Numbered from the stretch's first letter, positions 1 through 10,675 are shown. The stretch is DNA of 64,000 nucleotides from Sphingopyxis sp. (GCA_016463225.1 JAEMRT010000008.1:21115-85114); one strand, 5' to 3'. Translations and numbers: made by a program. Notes: generated by a model from the sequence alone, not told the origin.

Positions 1-812
<812 letters not shown>

Positions 813-819
813 CCTCAAT

Positions 820-893
820 CGTCATCGCGGACTTGATCCGGGACCCATTGCGGCGGCGCCTCCTTGGACCCCGGATCAAGTCCGGGGCGACGA
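820..893. repeat. Dispersed palindromic repeat, family A copy 1
   Basis: The arms at about 820-845 and 867-893 are imperfect inverted copies built on the core ACTTGATCCGGG. The element fills the 90-bp gap between the convergent acs and serine hydrolase genes. It resembles the second copy at 11094-11176. When translated it gives the GLDPG...PDQVRGD type of spurious peptide. Confidence 0.8.
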
Positions 894-902
894 GCAATTG
901 AG

Positions 903-2090
903 CTACTTCGCCAGCGCCTCACACAAGCCGTCGGTCGCGAGCGCGATGCGCGATTCCACCGTTTTGCGATTGTCCGCGCTGTTCTGAACGCCGCGGGTCT
1001 CGGTATTGAACGCCAGCAGGCTGCCGACGCGCTGATCCGGACACAGGCTCAGATAGGCGCGAAAGCCGTTCTGGTCGCCATTATGCCCGACGAAGCGCAC
1101 TGCGGCGCTGCGGTCGATAAAGAAGGACAGGCCGCTCTGCGTCGTCGTCGCCATGCGGCCTTGCGTGAAGTCGTCGCCTGCCGAAATCTGCGCCACCCAC
1201 ATTTCATCGAGCGAGGACCGCTTCAGCACCAGATCGAACTCAGGCTGCCGCGCCGGATCGCCCAGCAGGAACGCCACATATTTCGCCATGTCGGGCATCG
1301 GCGCGTTGAGCCCGCCGTTCGACACCGTCACTCCGGTATCGACATCGAACGGCGCCGCGACCCGCCGACCGTCGCGGATATAATAGCTGTGCGAGCGATG
1401 CGGCAGCAGATGCGGCGGGGTACGGTCGAAATAGCTGTCGTGCATGCGCAGCGGCTTCAGGATGTTCTTGTCGACATAGACTTCATAATCCTCACCCGAC
1501 AGGCGTTCGATGACCTGGCCGAGATATACGATGCCGGGATTCGAGTAGCGGAAGCGCGTGCCGGGCTTAAACTCGACCTCGGTATAGGGCAGCATCGCCA
1601 CCAGCTGCGGCCAGCCCGCTGGCTCGAACGGCTGCCAGTCATGGTCGCGCCACGGCCATGTTCCACTGCGGAACCCCGCGCTGTGGCTCATCAGCTGGCG
1701 CAGCGTGATCGCGCCGGTGTCGCCGTGTCGATTATGCACAGCCGTGAGTTCCGGGACGTATTTGACGATCGGATCGTCGAGCGAAAGCAGGCCGCGATCG
1801 CGCAATTGCATGATCGCGATCCCCGTCATCGTCTTGGTGATCGACGCCCAATGATAGATGGTCTGCGCGTCGACCGGAACATGCGCCTCGACATCCTGTT
1901 CGCCCAGATGATCGGCAGCAATCGTCTGCCCATTGCGCACAACGTAGAAGCTGCTGCCCGCGATGTTCGACCGACGCATTTCGGCGCGATGCACCGCGCG
2001 AAAATCCTCCAGCGCCTTGCCGAAGCGCGCCTCGTCGGCGGCGGCTGGCGTGGCCGTCAAAACAAGCGCCGCGGCAATCCAGCGCAACAT
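903..2090 (-). CDS. Secreted serine hydrolase, beta-lactamase/class C fold
   Basis: A 395-residue protein of the beta-lactamase-related serine hydrolase family (penicillin-binding-protein fold; esterase or D-aminopeptidase-like). The start at 2090 was chosen because it places a signal peptide (MLRWIAAALVLTATPAAA) at the N-terminus; the frame is open further upstream but lacks family similarity. It carries the catalytic SxxK motif (HWASITKT), a YxN motif (RYSNPG) and a late HNGDQNGF segment in place of the KTG motif. It lies 46 bp downstream of the Anbu peptidase gene on the same strand and could be its last operon member. The substrate is unknown. Confidence 0.85.
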   Translation of the reverse strand: MLRWIAAALVLTATPAAADEARFGKALEDFRAVHRAEMRRSNIAGSSFYVVRNGQTIAADHLGEQDVEAHVPVDAQTIYHWASITKTMTGIAIMQLRDRGLLSLDDPIVKYVPELTAVHNRHGDTGAITLRQLMSHSAGFRSGTWPWRDHDWQPFEPAGWPQLVAMLPYTEVEFKPGTRFRYSNPGIVYLGQVIERLSGEDYEVYVDKNILKPLRMHDSYFDRTPPHLLPHRSHSYYIRDGRRVAAPFDVDTGVTVSNGGLNAPMPDMAKYVAFLLGDPARQPEFDLVLKRSSLDEMWVAQISAGDDFTQGRMATTTQSGLSFFIDRSAAVRFVGHNGDQNGFRAYLSLCPDQRVGSLLAFNTETRGVQNSADNRKTVESRIALATDGLCEALAK

Positions 2091-2136
2091 GGCAATCCCT
2101 CCCGATCCGGTGCCGGAGGACGGTGGCCGAAGGCGA

Positions 2137-2868
2137 TCAGAAATGAAAGTCTGGCAATTCCGCCAGCGCGATCCCCAGCGCTTCGGCCCAGCCATCGGCG
2201 ACGCTGTCGAAATAGGAATCGCCCCGCTCGAACCGCCGCTCGCGCACCGTCGTATAGTCGTCGCGCTCGTGGATTTTCAGGTCGATCGGCAGGTCGACCC
2301 CGGCGTTGGCACGGATTGTCGAATCGAACGAGACGCAGAGCAGCTTCACCGCATCCTCGAACGACATCGCAGGGTCGTAGGATCGCACGATGATCGGGCG
2401 GCCATATTTCGTCTCGCCGATCTGGAAAAAGGGGTTGTCCTCGCCGGCCTCGATAAAATTGCCCTCGGGATAGATCAGGAACAGCCGCGGCTCGGCGCCC
2501 TTGATCTGCCCGCCGACGATCAGCGAGGCGCGAAAGGGCGATGCCGCCGCCGGTCCCTCGGCATTGTGGCGCATGACGATCTGGCGCAGCGTTTCGCCGA
2601 CGATCGTCGCGATCTGGAACATCGACGGCGCCGCCAGGATCGACGGATGGCGATCTTCGGGCGCCTTGGTGCGTTCATCGAGCAGGCTGACCACCGCTTG
2701 CGTCGTCGCCAGATTACCCGCCGACATCAAGGTGATAACGCGCTCGCCGGGCACGTGCCAGCTGCGCATCTTGCGGACCTGCGCGATGTCATCGACACCC
2801 GCGTTGGTGCGGGTGTCCGACATGAACACCAGCCCTTTGTTCAAACGCATGCCAACGCAATAAGTCAT
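2137..2868 (-). CDS. anbu: Anbu proteasome-like peptidase
   Basis: A 243-residue Ntn-hydrolase of the Anbu (ancestral beta subunit) family, bacterial relatives of proteasome beta subunits that assemble into large rings. Removal of Met1 exposes Thr2 (MTYCVGMRL), the expected N-terminal nucleophile. Asp18 in MSDTRTNAG and Lys33 in QVRKM match the positions of the other proteasome catalytic residues. It follows the ATP-grasp, alpha-E and transglutaminase-like genes on the same strand, the standard neighbourhood of this family. Its substrate is not known; an amide-forming and amide-cleaving peptide system has been proposed for these clusters. Confidence 0.92.
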   Translation of the reverse strand: MTYCVGMRLNKGLVFMSDTRTNAGVDDIAQVRKMRSWHVPGERVITLMSAGNLATTQAVVSLLDERTKAPEDRHPSILAAPSMFQIATIVGETLRQIVMRHNAEGPAAASPFRASLIVGGQIKGAEPRLFLIYPEGNFIEAGEDNPFFQIGETKYGRPIIVRSYDPAMSFEDAVKLLCVSFDSTIRANAGVDLPIDLKIHERDDYTTVRERRFERGDSYFDSVADGWAEALGIALAELPDFHF

Positions 2869-2916
2869 CGAATCCCGTATCCCCGCCCCGGATAGTCCTG
2901 ATCGCCCCCGGCCCGC

Positions 2917-3726
2917 TTATTGCTGCACCTGCAATTGGACAACCAGATTTTCCTGCGCCGCGCCATAACGCATACCGCGAACGGGGGCGGCATCGCGATA
3001 GTCAAGCCCGGTGGCGACGCGAATATAACGCTGGTCGGGCGAGTGGCCGTTGCTCACGTCAAAGCCGATCCAGCCGATATGGTCGAAATGCGCCTCGGCC
3101 CATGCATGCGTCGCATCCTGCTGGGTGCGGTCGTTCATCATCAGATAGCCCGACACATAGCGTGCCGGATGCCCCAGATGGCGCATCGCGGCGATGAAGA
3201 TATGGGCGTGATCCTGGCACACCCCGCCTTCGCTGCCGAGTGCCTGTTCAGCGGTCGTTTCGGCGCTGGTAACGCCTATGCGGTACGCCAGCCGGTCAAT
3301 GATCAGCGCCGACAGCGCATGCGCGCGGTCGATGTCATTGGCATGATCGCGACCAAGCTGCGCGACCAGTGCGCGGACCTGTCGTCCGACGCGCGTCAGC
3401 GGCGTCGGGCGCAGAAAGGTCCATAGCGGCATCGCGCCGCGGTGCACCCCGATCACCCCGTCCCATGTTTCGAGTTCGACTGTGCCATGGCAACGGACCG
3501 TCAGCTCTGTCACCCCGCCATGGACCGCGATCAGGTCGACGCCGTTGCCATGATGGTCGCTATAGTGCAGCTGCTGCGCGCCACCCTCGATGTCGATCGC
3601 CCAGTCGACGATATGCTGTTGCCCCGGCCGGTCCTTCGGCGTCAGTTTGAGTTGCTGAAGCGCATATTTGACCGGCGCATCATAGTGATAGCGGGTGATA
3701 TGTTCGACACGCAGTTTCATCGTCAT
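2917..3726 (-). CDS. Transglutaminase-like protein of the Anbu cluster
   Basis: A 269-residue cytoplasmic protein with an N-terminal transglutaminase-associated beta domain (MKLRVEHITRYHYD) and a papain-like transglutaminase core. The catalytic triad is visible: Cys in GGVCQDHAH, His in DATHAWAE and Asp in IGFDVSNG. Family members are predicted amidases or peptidases rather than true crosslinking enzymes. Its start overlaps the stop of the alpha-E gene by 4 bp, which implies translational coupling. The Anbu gene follows 48 bp downstream. Confidence 0.9.
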   Translation of the reverse strand: MTMKLRVEHITRYHYDAPVKYALQQLKLTPKDRPGQQHIVDWAIDIEGGAQQLHYSDHHGNGVDLIAVHGGVTELTVRCHGTVELETWDGVIGVHRGAMPLWTFLRPTPLTRVGRQVRALVAQLGRDHANDIDRAHALSALIIDRLAYRIGVTSAETTAEQALGSEGGVCQDHAHIFIAAMRHLGHPARYVSGYLMMNDRTQQDATHAWAEAHFDHIGWIGFDVSNGHSPDQRYIRVATGLDYRDAAPVRGMRYGAAQENLVVQLQVQQ

Positions 3727-4664
3727 TCCACAAACCGGTAGTCGCGCTCGACCTGCCGCGCGAGCGCGGCCGTATCGCGCAGAAAGCCGGTCACATATTG
3801 ATGCAACCCGCCGTCAAAAATCGACTGGATCGGCCCGGCAAGCTTTTCATGGGTCAGCGCGTGCGCCATCCGTCCCGCCTCGGTCTCCTCGCCATAACCA
3901 CGCTGGAGCTGGGCCAGATTATCCTCCATCCGTTCACAGCAGAACGCGAGGCTGCGTGGCATCTGACGATAGAGGATCAGGAATTCGGCGATCTTGAGCG
4001 CGCTGATCTCGGCCCCGTACAGCCAGCGATAGGCGCGGTGCGCCGACACCGAGCGCAGGATCGTTTCCCACTGCACATTGTCGATCGAGGTGCCGATATG
4101 CGCGACCGAGGGCAGCAGCAGATAATATTTCACGTCGAGGATGCGTGCGGTGTTGTCGGCGCGCTCGAGGAAGGTACCGAGCAGCGAAAAATAATAGCCA
4201 TCGTTGCGCAGCATCGTGCCGTTCAACGCCCCGCGCACCTGCGCGCTTTGCTGGCGGATCGTCGTCAGCACATCGGGCAGATCATCCTCGCGCACTTGCC
4301 GTTTGAGCAGGGCCACGAGAGTCATCCAGCTGGTGTTGACCGCTTCCCACGTCTCGCGGGTCAGCGCGGTGCGCGCCGTGCGGGCGTTGTCGCGCGCCTG
4401 GCGGATCACCGACAGGATGCTCGAAGGATTGGCGGGGTCGCGGAGCAGAAAATCGATCACCCGCGCCGAGCTGTAATCGCCATGCGCCGCCTGAAAGGCC
4501 TGATTGACCCCCGCGGTCACCAGCACCGATTTCCATTCGGCAGCGGCGGTGCTCGAACGCGTCAGCGCGATGCGGAATCCCGCGTCGATCAGTCGCGCAT
4601 TATTCTCGCTGCGCTCAAGATAGCGCGCCATCCAGAAGAGGCTGCCTGCAGTCTTGCCCAGCAT
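3723..4664 (-). CDS. Alpha-E domain protein of the Anbu cluster
   Basis: A 313-residue all-alpha protein of the alpha-E (DUF403) family, recognised from its N-terminal MLGKTAGSLFWMARYLERSE and long helical body. No catalytic residues are obvious. The family occurs almost always beside a circularly permuted ATP-grasp enzyme and a transglutaminase-like protein, as here, and is thought to act as a partner or scaffold. It overlaps both neighbours (1 bp with the ATP-grasp stop, 4 bp with the transglutaminase start), so the three are probably translated as one coupled unit. Confidence 0.9.
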   Translation of the reverse strand: MLGKTAGSLFWMARYLERSENNARLIDAGFRIALTRSSTAAAEWKSVLVTAGVNQAFQAAHGDYSSARVIDFLLRDPANPSSILSVIRQARDNARTARTALTRETWEAVNTSWMTLVALLKRQVREDDLPDVLTTIRQQSAQVRGALNGTMLRNDGYYFSLLGTFLERADNTARILDVKYYLLLPSVAHIGTSIDNVQWETILRSVSAHRAYRWLYGAEISALKIAEFLILYRQMPRSLAFCCERMEDNLAQLQRGYGEETEAGRMAHALTHEKLAGPIQSIFDGGLHQYVTGFLRDTAALARQVERDYRFVE

Positions 4665-6061
4665 CAGTCTTCCAATACCCAGGTGTCTTTGGTGCCGCCG
4701 CCCTGGCTCGAATTGACCACCAGCGATCCCTTGGTCATCGCGACGCGGGTCAGCCCGCCGGGCGTGATCGTAATCCCCTGCGGCGACATCAGCACAAAGG
4801 GTCTCAAATCGACGTGGCGCGGCGCCAGTCCCTTTTTGGTGAAGATCGGCACGGTCGACAGCGACAACGTCGGCTGCGCGATATAATTGCTGGGGTTCCC
4901 CTCCAGCTTGGCGCGAAACGACGCGAGCTCCTTCTTGCTCGCGGCGGGTCCGACGAGCATTCCGTAACCGCCCGATCCGTGCACTTCCTTGACCACCAGC
5001 TCGGGCAGGCGATCGAGCACTTCGCGCAGATGCTCGGGGTCCGAACAGCGCCAGGTCGGGACATTGGGCAGCAACGCCTTTTCGCCGGTGTAAAATTCGA
5101 TGATGTCGGGCATATAGCTGTACAGCGCCTTGTCGTCGGCGATGCCGGTCCCCGGCGCGTTGGCGATGGTGATCCGCCCGGCGCGATAAACATCCCAGAT
5201 GCCGGGCACGCCGAGCATCGAATCGGGGCGAAAATTCAGCGGATCGAGGAAATCATCGTCGACGCGGCGATAAATGACGTCGATCGCCCGGTAGCCCTGC
5301 GTCGTGCGCATCGCGACGCGCCCGTCGATAACGCGCAGATCATGCCCCTCGACCAGCTCGGCGCCCATATGGTCGGCCAGATAGCTATGTTCGTAATAAG
5401 CGCTGTTGTGGATGCCCGGGGTCAGCACCGCGACCGTCGGCGTCCCGCCGCACGCGGGCGGCGCGCAGGCGGCCAGCGATTTGAGCAGGTTGATCGGATA
5501 ATCGCTGACCTCGCGCACCGGCACTTTCGCGAACAGCTCGGGAAACATCTGGAGCATCGTTTCGCGGTTTTCGAGCATGTACGAAACCCCCGACGGGGTG
5601 CGCGCATTATCCTCGAGCACGTAAAATTCATTGGCGCCGGTGCGGACGATATCGGTGCCGCTGATATGGGTATAGATGCCGCCGGGCGGATCGAGCCCCA
5701 TCATCATCGGCAGGAACGCGGCATTGCCGGCGATCAGGTCGGTCGGCACCCGCCCGGCGCGCAAAATCTCTTGCCGGTGATAAATGTCGTAGAGGAAGGC
5801 GTTGAGCGCGCGCACGCGCTGTTCGATGCCGCGCGACAGGCGGCGCCATTCGCTGGCCGAGATGATCCGCGGCACGACATCGAAGGGGATCAGGCGCTCG
5901 TCGCCATCGGCGGCGCCATAGACGTTGAAAGTGATGCCCGTGGTGCGGAACAGCGCCTCTGCCTGCACCGTCTTGTGCTGGATGCGCGCCGCATCCTCGG
6001 CCTCGAACCACCCGCAATATTCGCGATAGGGCGACCGGGTTTCGCCCTCCTGGCTGTTCAT
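4664..6061 (-). CDS. Circularly permuted ATP-grasp protein
   Basis: A predicted amidoligase of the circularly permuted type 2 ATP-grasp family (DUF404/DUF407), about 465 residues. Recognisable segments are GLDPPGGIYTHISGTDIVR, EFYVLEDNARTPSG, the ATP-grasp loop KEVHGSGGYGML, and the C-terminal RPFVLMSPQGI...TRVAMTKGSLVVNSSQGGGTKDTW. The start is uncertain. The frame is open to 6232, but similarity begins around FFDEMNSQEG, so ATG 6061 is used here; a non-ATG start a little upstream (for example TTG at 6100) is possible because family proteins often begin just before the FDEM residues. First gene of the Anbu-type operon. Confidence 0.88.
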   Translation of the reverse strand: MNSQEGETRSPYREYCGWFEAEDAARIQHKTVQAEALFRTTGITFNVYGAADGDERLIPFDVVPRIISASEWRRLSRGIEQRVRALNAFLYDIYHRQEILRAGRVPTDLIAGNAAFLPMMMGLDPPGGIYTHISGTDIVRTGANEFYVLEDNARTPSGVSYMLENRETMLQMFPELFAKVPVREVSDYPINLLKSLAACAPPACGGTPTVAVLTPGIHNSAYYEHSYLADHMGAELVEGHDLRVIDGRVAMRTTQGYRAIDVIYRRVDDDFLDPLNFRPDSMLGVPGIWDVYRAGRITIANAPGTGIADDKALYSYMPDIIEFYTGEKALLPNVPTWRCSDPEHLREVLDRLPELVVKEVHGSGGYGMLVGPAASKKELASFRAKLEGNPSNYIAQPTLSLSTVPIFTKKGLAPRHVDLRPFVLMSPQGITITPGGLTRVAMTKGSLVVNSSQGGGTKDTWVLED

Positions 6062-6247
6062 TTCATCGAAAAAGGAAATGCGCCTGCCCTTTCCACGCAA
6101 CGTGCCAACCCATGCCGCGCCCAATATCTTAGGCTTGCGCGGCGTCCCGTGTTCCAGCTGCTGCGTCGCTTGTCGGCTACGTGGCCGCAAAGCTTGTGCC
6201 GCCGATGCTAGCACCGCCGCGCGGGAAGGCAAGAGCGCAAAAAATCG

Positions 6248-6982
6248 TTAGAAACCAACCAGCAGACGGATCGCGACGAAGCCGACGAGCACGGCGGTGA
6301 GGCGGCGGATGAGCGTCGCGGGGCCGCTCTTCACCGCGAGCTGGGTTCCAATCGCGCCGCCGATCAGCACCGCGACCAGCAGCGGCCAGTGGCTCGCGAC
6401 GGCACCCACCATCTCCCCGCCCTTGCCCTTCAGCAGCTGACCGGTCAGTCCGAACAGGCTGTTGACGAGGATGAAGAGGCTCGCGGTCGCGGCGACCGAG
6501 CGTTCTTCGGCCCAGCGGATCAGGTGCAGCATCGGCGCGAGAAAGATACCGCCGCCAATGCCGACGACCCCCGCGAGATAGCCAAGCGCCGCCGCGATCG
6601 GCAACAACAGCATGGGCGACAGCTTGACCGCCCGGGCGGTCTGCGGCTGGATCAGCAGCGCCAGCGCCGAGGCGAGCAGCGACAGGCCGAGCAGCGTGAC
6701 GAGCACCCCCTGCTTCACCGGGGTCAGCCCGCCGAGAAAGGCAAGCGGCGCGGCGACCGCGACCAACGGCAACGCCTTGGCCCACGGCATCACCCCGGCG
6801 CGCGCAAAGCGGATCGTCCCGCCGCTGACGACGATGACGTTGCACGCGAGGCTGATCGCCGGAACGAGCCCGACCGCGACGCCGCCGAGCAACAGCAGCG
6901 CGGTATAGGTCGACCCGCCGCCGAAACCGACCGCGGCATACAGCAGCGCCGTGAAACCAAAAGCTATCGCCAGTCCGCCCAT
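6248..6982 (-). CDS. TSUP (TauE/SafE) family membrane permease
   Basis: A 244-residue integral membrane protein with about eight hydrophobic helices and the two-repeat architecture of the sulfite exporter TauE/SafE family. The glycine-rich GFGGGSTYTALL near residue 20 and GVVGIGGGIFLAP in the second half are family hallmarks. Members move sulfur-containing or organic anions across the inner membrane; the substrate cannot be told from sequence. The ATG at 6982 was preferred over an upstream GTG at 7279 because AAGGGGG lies just before it and the length matches the family. Confidence 0.88.
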   Translation of the reverse strand: MGGLAIAFGFTALLYAAVGFGGGSTYTALLLLGGVAVGLVPAISLACNVIVVSGGTIRFARAGVMPWAKALPLVAVAAPLAFLGGLTPVKQGVLVTLLGLSLLASALALLIQPQTARAVKLSPMLLLPIAAALGYLAGVVGIGGGIFLAPMLHLIRWAEERSVAATASLFILVNSLFGLTGQLLKGKGGEMVGAVASHWPLLVAVLIGGAIGTQLAVKSGPATLIRRLTAVLVGFVAIRLLVGF

Positions 6983-7055
6983 GAAATCCCCCTTGCTTGA
7001 TGCGCCAAGCCATATACAGCCGGATATAGATTGGCCAGAGTGAAGGATGATCGCC

Positions 7056-7496
7056 ATGTCGCTGCGCGCTGCCTTGTTCGTATTGCAGATCGTTGCCGCC
7101 GCGTCGGCCACCGCCGCCGAACCGGTCGCCCCAACCTGCGCTGCCGCCGCGGACCTTGGCGCCACCCCGTTCGCGGCATGGACGTTGCCCGTCAACGATC
7201 GCGCAGCGGCTCCCGAAATCGGCCACCCGATGGCGCTGACGTTCGAAAATGGCGCCGCGTCGCGGCCACTCCGCATCACCGAAGCGGGTCGTTATGGCAT
7301 TGCCGCAGATGGCAAGGTCTGGATCGATGTTCGTGCGAACGCCGCGCCGCTCGCGTCGGTCGGGCATGGCCATGGCCCAGCCTGTTCGGGTATCCGCAAG
7401 ATCGTCTGGTTCACCCTTGCGGTGGGGACTTACGAGCTGGCGCTGTCGAAAGCCGAAGCGACCAGCGTCCGTCTACTCGTCGTCCGCGCGCCCTGA
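7056..7496 (+). CDS. Small secreted protein of unknown function
   Basis: A 146-residue protein not assigned to a family. It begins with a clear signal peptide (MSLRAALFVLQIVAAASATAAEP) and has two cysteines, one near the mature N-terminus and one in GPACSGIRK. The rest looks beta-rich, with GRYGIAADGKVWIDV and a late GTYELALSKAEA segment. The start at 7056 was preferred over ATG 7047 because AAGGA lies 8 bases before it. The 3' end overlaps the convergent ModE-like gene by 24 bp. Export to the periplasm is inferred. Confidence 0.65.
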   Translation: MSLRAALFVLQIVAAASATAAEPVAPTCAAAADLGATPFAAWTLPVNDRAAAPEIGHPMALTFENGAASRPLRITEAGRYGIAADGKVWIDVRANAAPLASVGHGHGPACSGIRKIVWFTLAVGTYELALSKAEATSVRLLVVRAP

Positions 7497-7832
7497 CCGC
7501 AGGGCAGCGATGATGGGCCCGGCCGCCTTGTCCGCCGCGGCCGCAGCCGCTGCATCGCCGGCCCGATAGGCCGTCAGCACCAAGCGCGCGCCGTCACTCA
7601 GTATTGCGCCCGCGCCCGGCCTTGTCTCGACGAGCGGCACCTTGAAACAGCCGTTCATTTCCTCGACGAGCAACCAGGCGCGGCGATAGCTCATGCCCAG
7701 CAGGCGGGCAGCAGCCGAAATCGAGCCCTTGGCGTCGATCGCTTCGAGCAGGTCGGCTTTGCCCGGCCCCATCGCGATGGCGTCGCCGAGCCGGATCCGC
7801 AGCCGCAGCTCGATCCGGCCGGCGTCCGCCAT
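7473..7832 (-). CDS. ModE-type winged-helix regulator lacking molybdate domain
   Basis: A 119-residue DNA-binding protein matching the N-terminal winged helix of the molybdate regulator ModE. The helix-turn-helix is DLLEAIDAKGSISAAARLLGMSYRRAW, followed by LLVEEMN and a wing in ETRPGAGAILS. There is no C-terminal molybdate-binding (TOBE) domain, as in short ModE/LysR-like homologues. Its ATG shares bases with the secA stop codon (ATGA), so it is probably translated with secA. Target genes are unknown. Confidence 0.85.
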   Translation of the reverse strand: MADAGRIELRLRIRLGDAIAMGPGKADLLEAIDAKGSISAAARLLGMSYRRAWLLVEEMNGCFKVPLVETRPGAGAILSDGARLVLTAYRAGDAAAAAAADKAAGPIIAALRSGRADDE

Positions 7833-10567
7833 CAGATCTGGCCGTGGCAATGCTTGTACTTGCGCCCCGACCCGCACGGACACGGCGCGTTGCGGCTGAT
7901 GTCGAGCGCCGCATAGGGATTGTCACCCTCGGGCAGATCGGGGCGCGGCGACTGCATCGGTGGCAGCGTGTTCGCGATCACCCCCAACTCGCCGCCATCG
8001 ATGTCGGCGCTGTTGTCCTCACCGGTGAACGGGTCGATGTGCGTGGTCAGGAAATCGGGCAGGTCGGGCAGCGGCATCGCTTCGGGCTCATCGAACCGCA
8101 GGTCGATCCGCGCGACGGTGCGCGTCACATCCTCGCGGATGCTCGACAGCATGCGTTCGAACAGCGCAAAGGCCTCCTGCTTATATTCGTTGATCGGCTG
8201 TTTTTGCGCATAGGCGCGCAGGAACACGACCTGGCGCAGCGCGTCGAGCGTCGCGAGATGCTCTTTCCATTGATGGTCGAGCGTCTGGAGCAGCACCGAT
8301 TTCTCGATGCCCTTCCACGTGTCCGGATCGACAAGCGCCGCCTTTTCGGCCGCGACCGCATCGGCCATCGCCTGAATGCGCTCTTCAAAGATTTCGGCGT
8401 CGACCGCGTCCTCTTCCATCCACGCGTCAATCGGCGGATTGAGGTCGAGGATATTGGCGACGCGCTCCTTCATCTGCTCGATGTCCCATTGTTCGGGATA
8501 GCTGCCCGGCGGGCAGGCGTCGGCGACGATCGCGTTGACCGTCTCGGCGCGCATCGCGGTCATCACTTCGTCGACGGTTTCGCTGTCGATGATCTCGCCG
8601 CGCTGTTCGTAAATGACCTTGCGCTGGTCGTTCATGACGTTGTCATATTCGACGACCTGCTTGCGGATATCGTAATTGCGCGCCTCGACCTTTTTCTGCG
8701 CGGTCTCGATCGCCTTCGACAGCCATTTCGATCCGATCGCCTCACCGTCCTCGAGATTCTTGTTCATCATCTTGGAGAACAAGGTGTCGGGGCCGAAGAT
8801 GCGCAGCAGGTCGTCGTCGAGGCACAGGTAGAATTTCGACAGGCCGGGGTCGCCCTGGCGCCCCGAACGACCACGGAGCTGGTTGTCGATACGGCGGCTT
8901 TCATGGCGCTCGGTCGCGAGCACGAACAAGCCGCCCGATGCCTTCACCGCTTCGCGCTCGGCGGCGACTTCGGCATGGATGCGCGCGATACCGGCCTCGC
9001 GCTCGGGGCCTTCGGGGACATCCTTCAGCTCGTCGTCGATGCGGAATTCTTCGTTGCCGCCCAGTTTGATGTCGGTGCCGCGGCCCGCCATGTTGGTCGC
9101 GATGGTCACCGCGCCGGTGCGCCCCGCCTGCGCGACAATATGCGCCTCGCTTTCATGGAAGCGCGCGTTGAGCACGCTGTGCGCAACGCCTTCCTTTTCC
9201 AGATAGGACGACAGCAGTTCGGACTTTTCGATCGACACCGTACCGACCAGCACCGGCTGGCCGCGCTCGTTGGCTTCGCGGATCGTCTTGGCAATCGCGC
9301 CGAACTTGTCGGCGATATTCTTGTAGAATTCATCCTCGTCGTCGATGCGCGCGATCGGGCGGTTGGTCGGGATGTTGACGACATTCATCTTGTAGATGTC
9401 GAAGAATTCGGCCGCCTCGGTCGCCGCTGTGCCCGTCATCCCCGACAGCTTGGGATACATGCGGAAATAATTCTGGAAGGTGATCGACGCCAGCGTCTGA
9501 TTCTCGGGCTCGATCTGCACGCCTTCCTTGGCTTCGACCGCCTGATGCAGGCCGTCGGACCAGCGGCGCCCGTCCATCATGCGGCCGGTGAATTCGTCGA
9601 TGATCACAACCTTGTCGTCCTTGACGATATAGTCGGTGTCGATGCGGAACATCTGGATCGCCTTCAGCGCCTGATTGACGTGATGGACGACCTGGGTGTT
9701 CTCGATGTCGTAAAGGTTGCTGCCCTGGAGCAGCCCGGCATCTTCGAGCAATCGCTCGACATGTTCGGTGCCATCCTCGGTCAGGTTGATCGATTTGGAC
9801 TTTTCGTCCTTCTCATAATCGTCCTCGACCAGCTGCAGGACGATTGCATTGACGCGGATATACAGCTCGGATTTGTCGTCGGTCGGGCCAGAGATGATCA
9901 GCGGGGTGCGCGCTTCGTCGATCAGGATCGAATCGACCTCGTCGACGATCGCGAAATTAAAGGTGCGATGGACCATCTGCTGGCGGTCGAACTTCATATT
10001 GTCGCGCAGATAATCGAACCCCAGCTCGTTGTTCGTCGCGTAAGTGATGTCGCTGCCATAGGCGTCGCGGCGCTGCATTTCGTTGAGGTTGGGGACGATG
10101 ATCCCGGTGGTCAGCCCCAGAAAACCATAAACCTGCCCCATCCATTCGGCGTCGCGGCGGGCAAGATAGTCGTTGACGGTGACGACATGGACGCCCTTGC
10201 CCTCGAGCGCGTTGAGATAGGCGGCGAGTGTCGCCACCAGCGTCTTGCCCTCGCCGGTGCCCATTTCGGCGATCTCGCCGCGGTGCATGACGATGCCGCC
10301 GATCATCTGGACGTCGAAATGGCGCATGCCGAGCGTGCGAACCGCGGCTTCGCGCACCGTGGCAAAGGCTTCGGGCAGGATGTCGTCGAGCGTTTCACCA
10401 GCTTCGAGGCGGGCGCGGAATTTCGGCGTCTGCGCCTGCAGCGTCGCGTCATCGAACGTCTGCATGGTCGGTTCGAAAGCGTTGATCTTGTCGACGATCT
10501 TGCGGATCGAGGCGACATAGCGGTCGTTGGACGAGCCGAACAGGCTCTTGGCGAGGCCAGAAAACAT
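7832..10567 (-). CDS. secA: Preprotein translocase ATPase SecA
   Basis: The motor ATPase that pushes unfolded preproteins through SecYEG, 911 residues. Walker A is at residues 103-109 (GTGEGKT), Walker B is [15 protein letters not shown], and the C-terminal zinc and SecB-binding tail is [14 protein letters not shown]. The start at 10567 is preceded by AAGGA; the frame stays open upstream to 10654 but without similarity. A hairpin with a T-run (10623-10642) separates it from the upstream small gene, so secA should have its own promoter in the 10568-10675 interval. The ModE-like gene overlaps its stop. Confidence 0.97.
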   Translation of the reverse strand: MFSGLAKSLFGSSNDRYVASIRKIVDKINAFEPTMQTFDDATLQAQTPKFRARLEAGETLDDILPEAFATVREAAVRTLGMRHFDVQMIGGIVMHRGEIAEMGTGEGKTLVATLAAYLNALEGKGVHVVTVNDYLARRDAEWMGQVYGFLGLTTGIIVPNLNEMQRRDAYGSDITYATNNELGFDYLRDNMKFDRQQMVHRTFNFAIVDEVDSILIDEARTPLIISGPTDDKSELYIRVNAIVLQLVEDDYEKDEKSKSINLTEDGTEHVERLLEDAGLLQGSNLYDIENTQVVHHVNQALKAIQMFRIDTDYIVKDDKVVIIDEFTGRMMDGRRWSDGLHQAVEAKEGVQIEPENQTLASITFQNYFRMYPKLSGMTGTAATEAAEFFDIYKMNVVNIPTNRPIARIDDEDEFYKNIADKFGAIAKTIREANERGQPVLVGTVSIEKSELLSSYLEKEGVAHSVLNARFHESEAHIVAQAGRTGAVTIATNMAGRGTDIKLGGNEEFRIDDELKDVPEGPEREAGIARIHAEVAAEREAVKASGGLFVLATERHESRRIDNQLRGRSGRQGDPGLSKFYLCLDDDLLRIFGPDTLFSKMMNKNLEDGEAIGSKWLSKAIETAQKKVEARNYDIRKQVVEYDNVMNDQRKVIYEQRGEIIDSETVDEVMTAMRAETVNAIVADACPPGSYPEQWDIEQMKERVANILDLNPPIDAWMEEDAVDAEIFEERIQAMADAVAAEKAALVDPDTWKGIEKSVLLQTLDHQWKEHLATLDALRQVVFLRAYAQKQPINEYKQEAFALFERMLSSIREDVTRTVARIDLRFDEPEAMPLPDLPDFLTTHIDPFTGEDNSADIDGGELGVIANTLPPMQSPRPDLPEGDNPYAALDISRNAPCPCGSGRKYKHCHGQI

Positions 10568-10622
10568 CGAGGATTCCTTGGAATATGAATGGAAGGGCGG
10601 CGCGATCGCCGCAAGAATATGC

Positions 10623-10642
10623 AAAAAGCCCCAAAGCGGGGC
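10623..10642 (-). terminator. Short Rho-independent terminator
   Basis: On the minus strand a GCCCC/GGGGC 5-bp stem with a 5-base loop is followed by five T. It lies 34 bases after the small secreted-protein gene that ends at 10676 and before secA. Confidence 0.6.
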
Positions 10643-10675
10643 GGCGCCTGACAAACAGGACGCTAAGGCGTCGCT

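Noticed and set aside
864..2393. 509-codon plus-strand frame
   Set aside because: It runs antisense to the serine hydrolase and Anbu genes; biased arginine-rich composition.
7844..10588. 914-codon open frame on the plus strand
   Set aside because: It is the exact antisense of secA, which has all family motifs. Long antisense frames are common in high-GC sequence.
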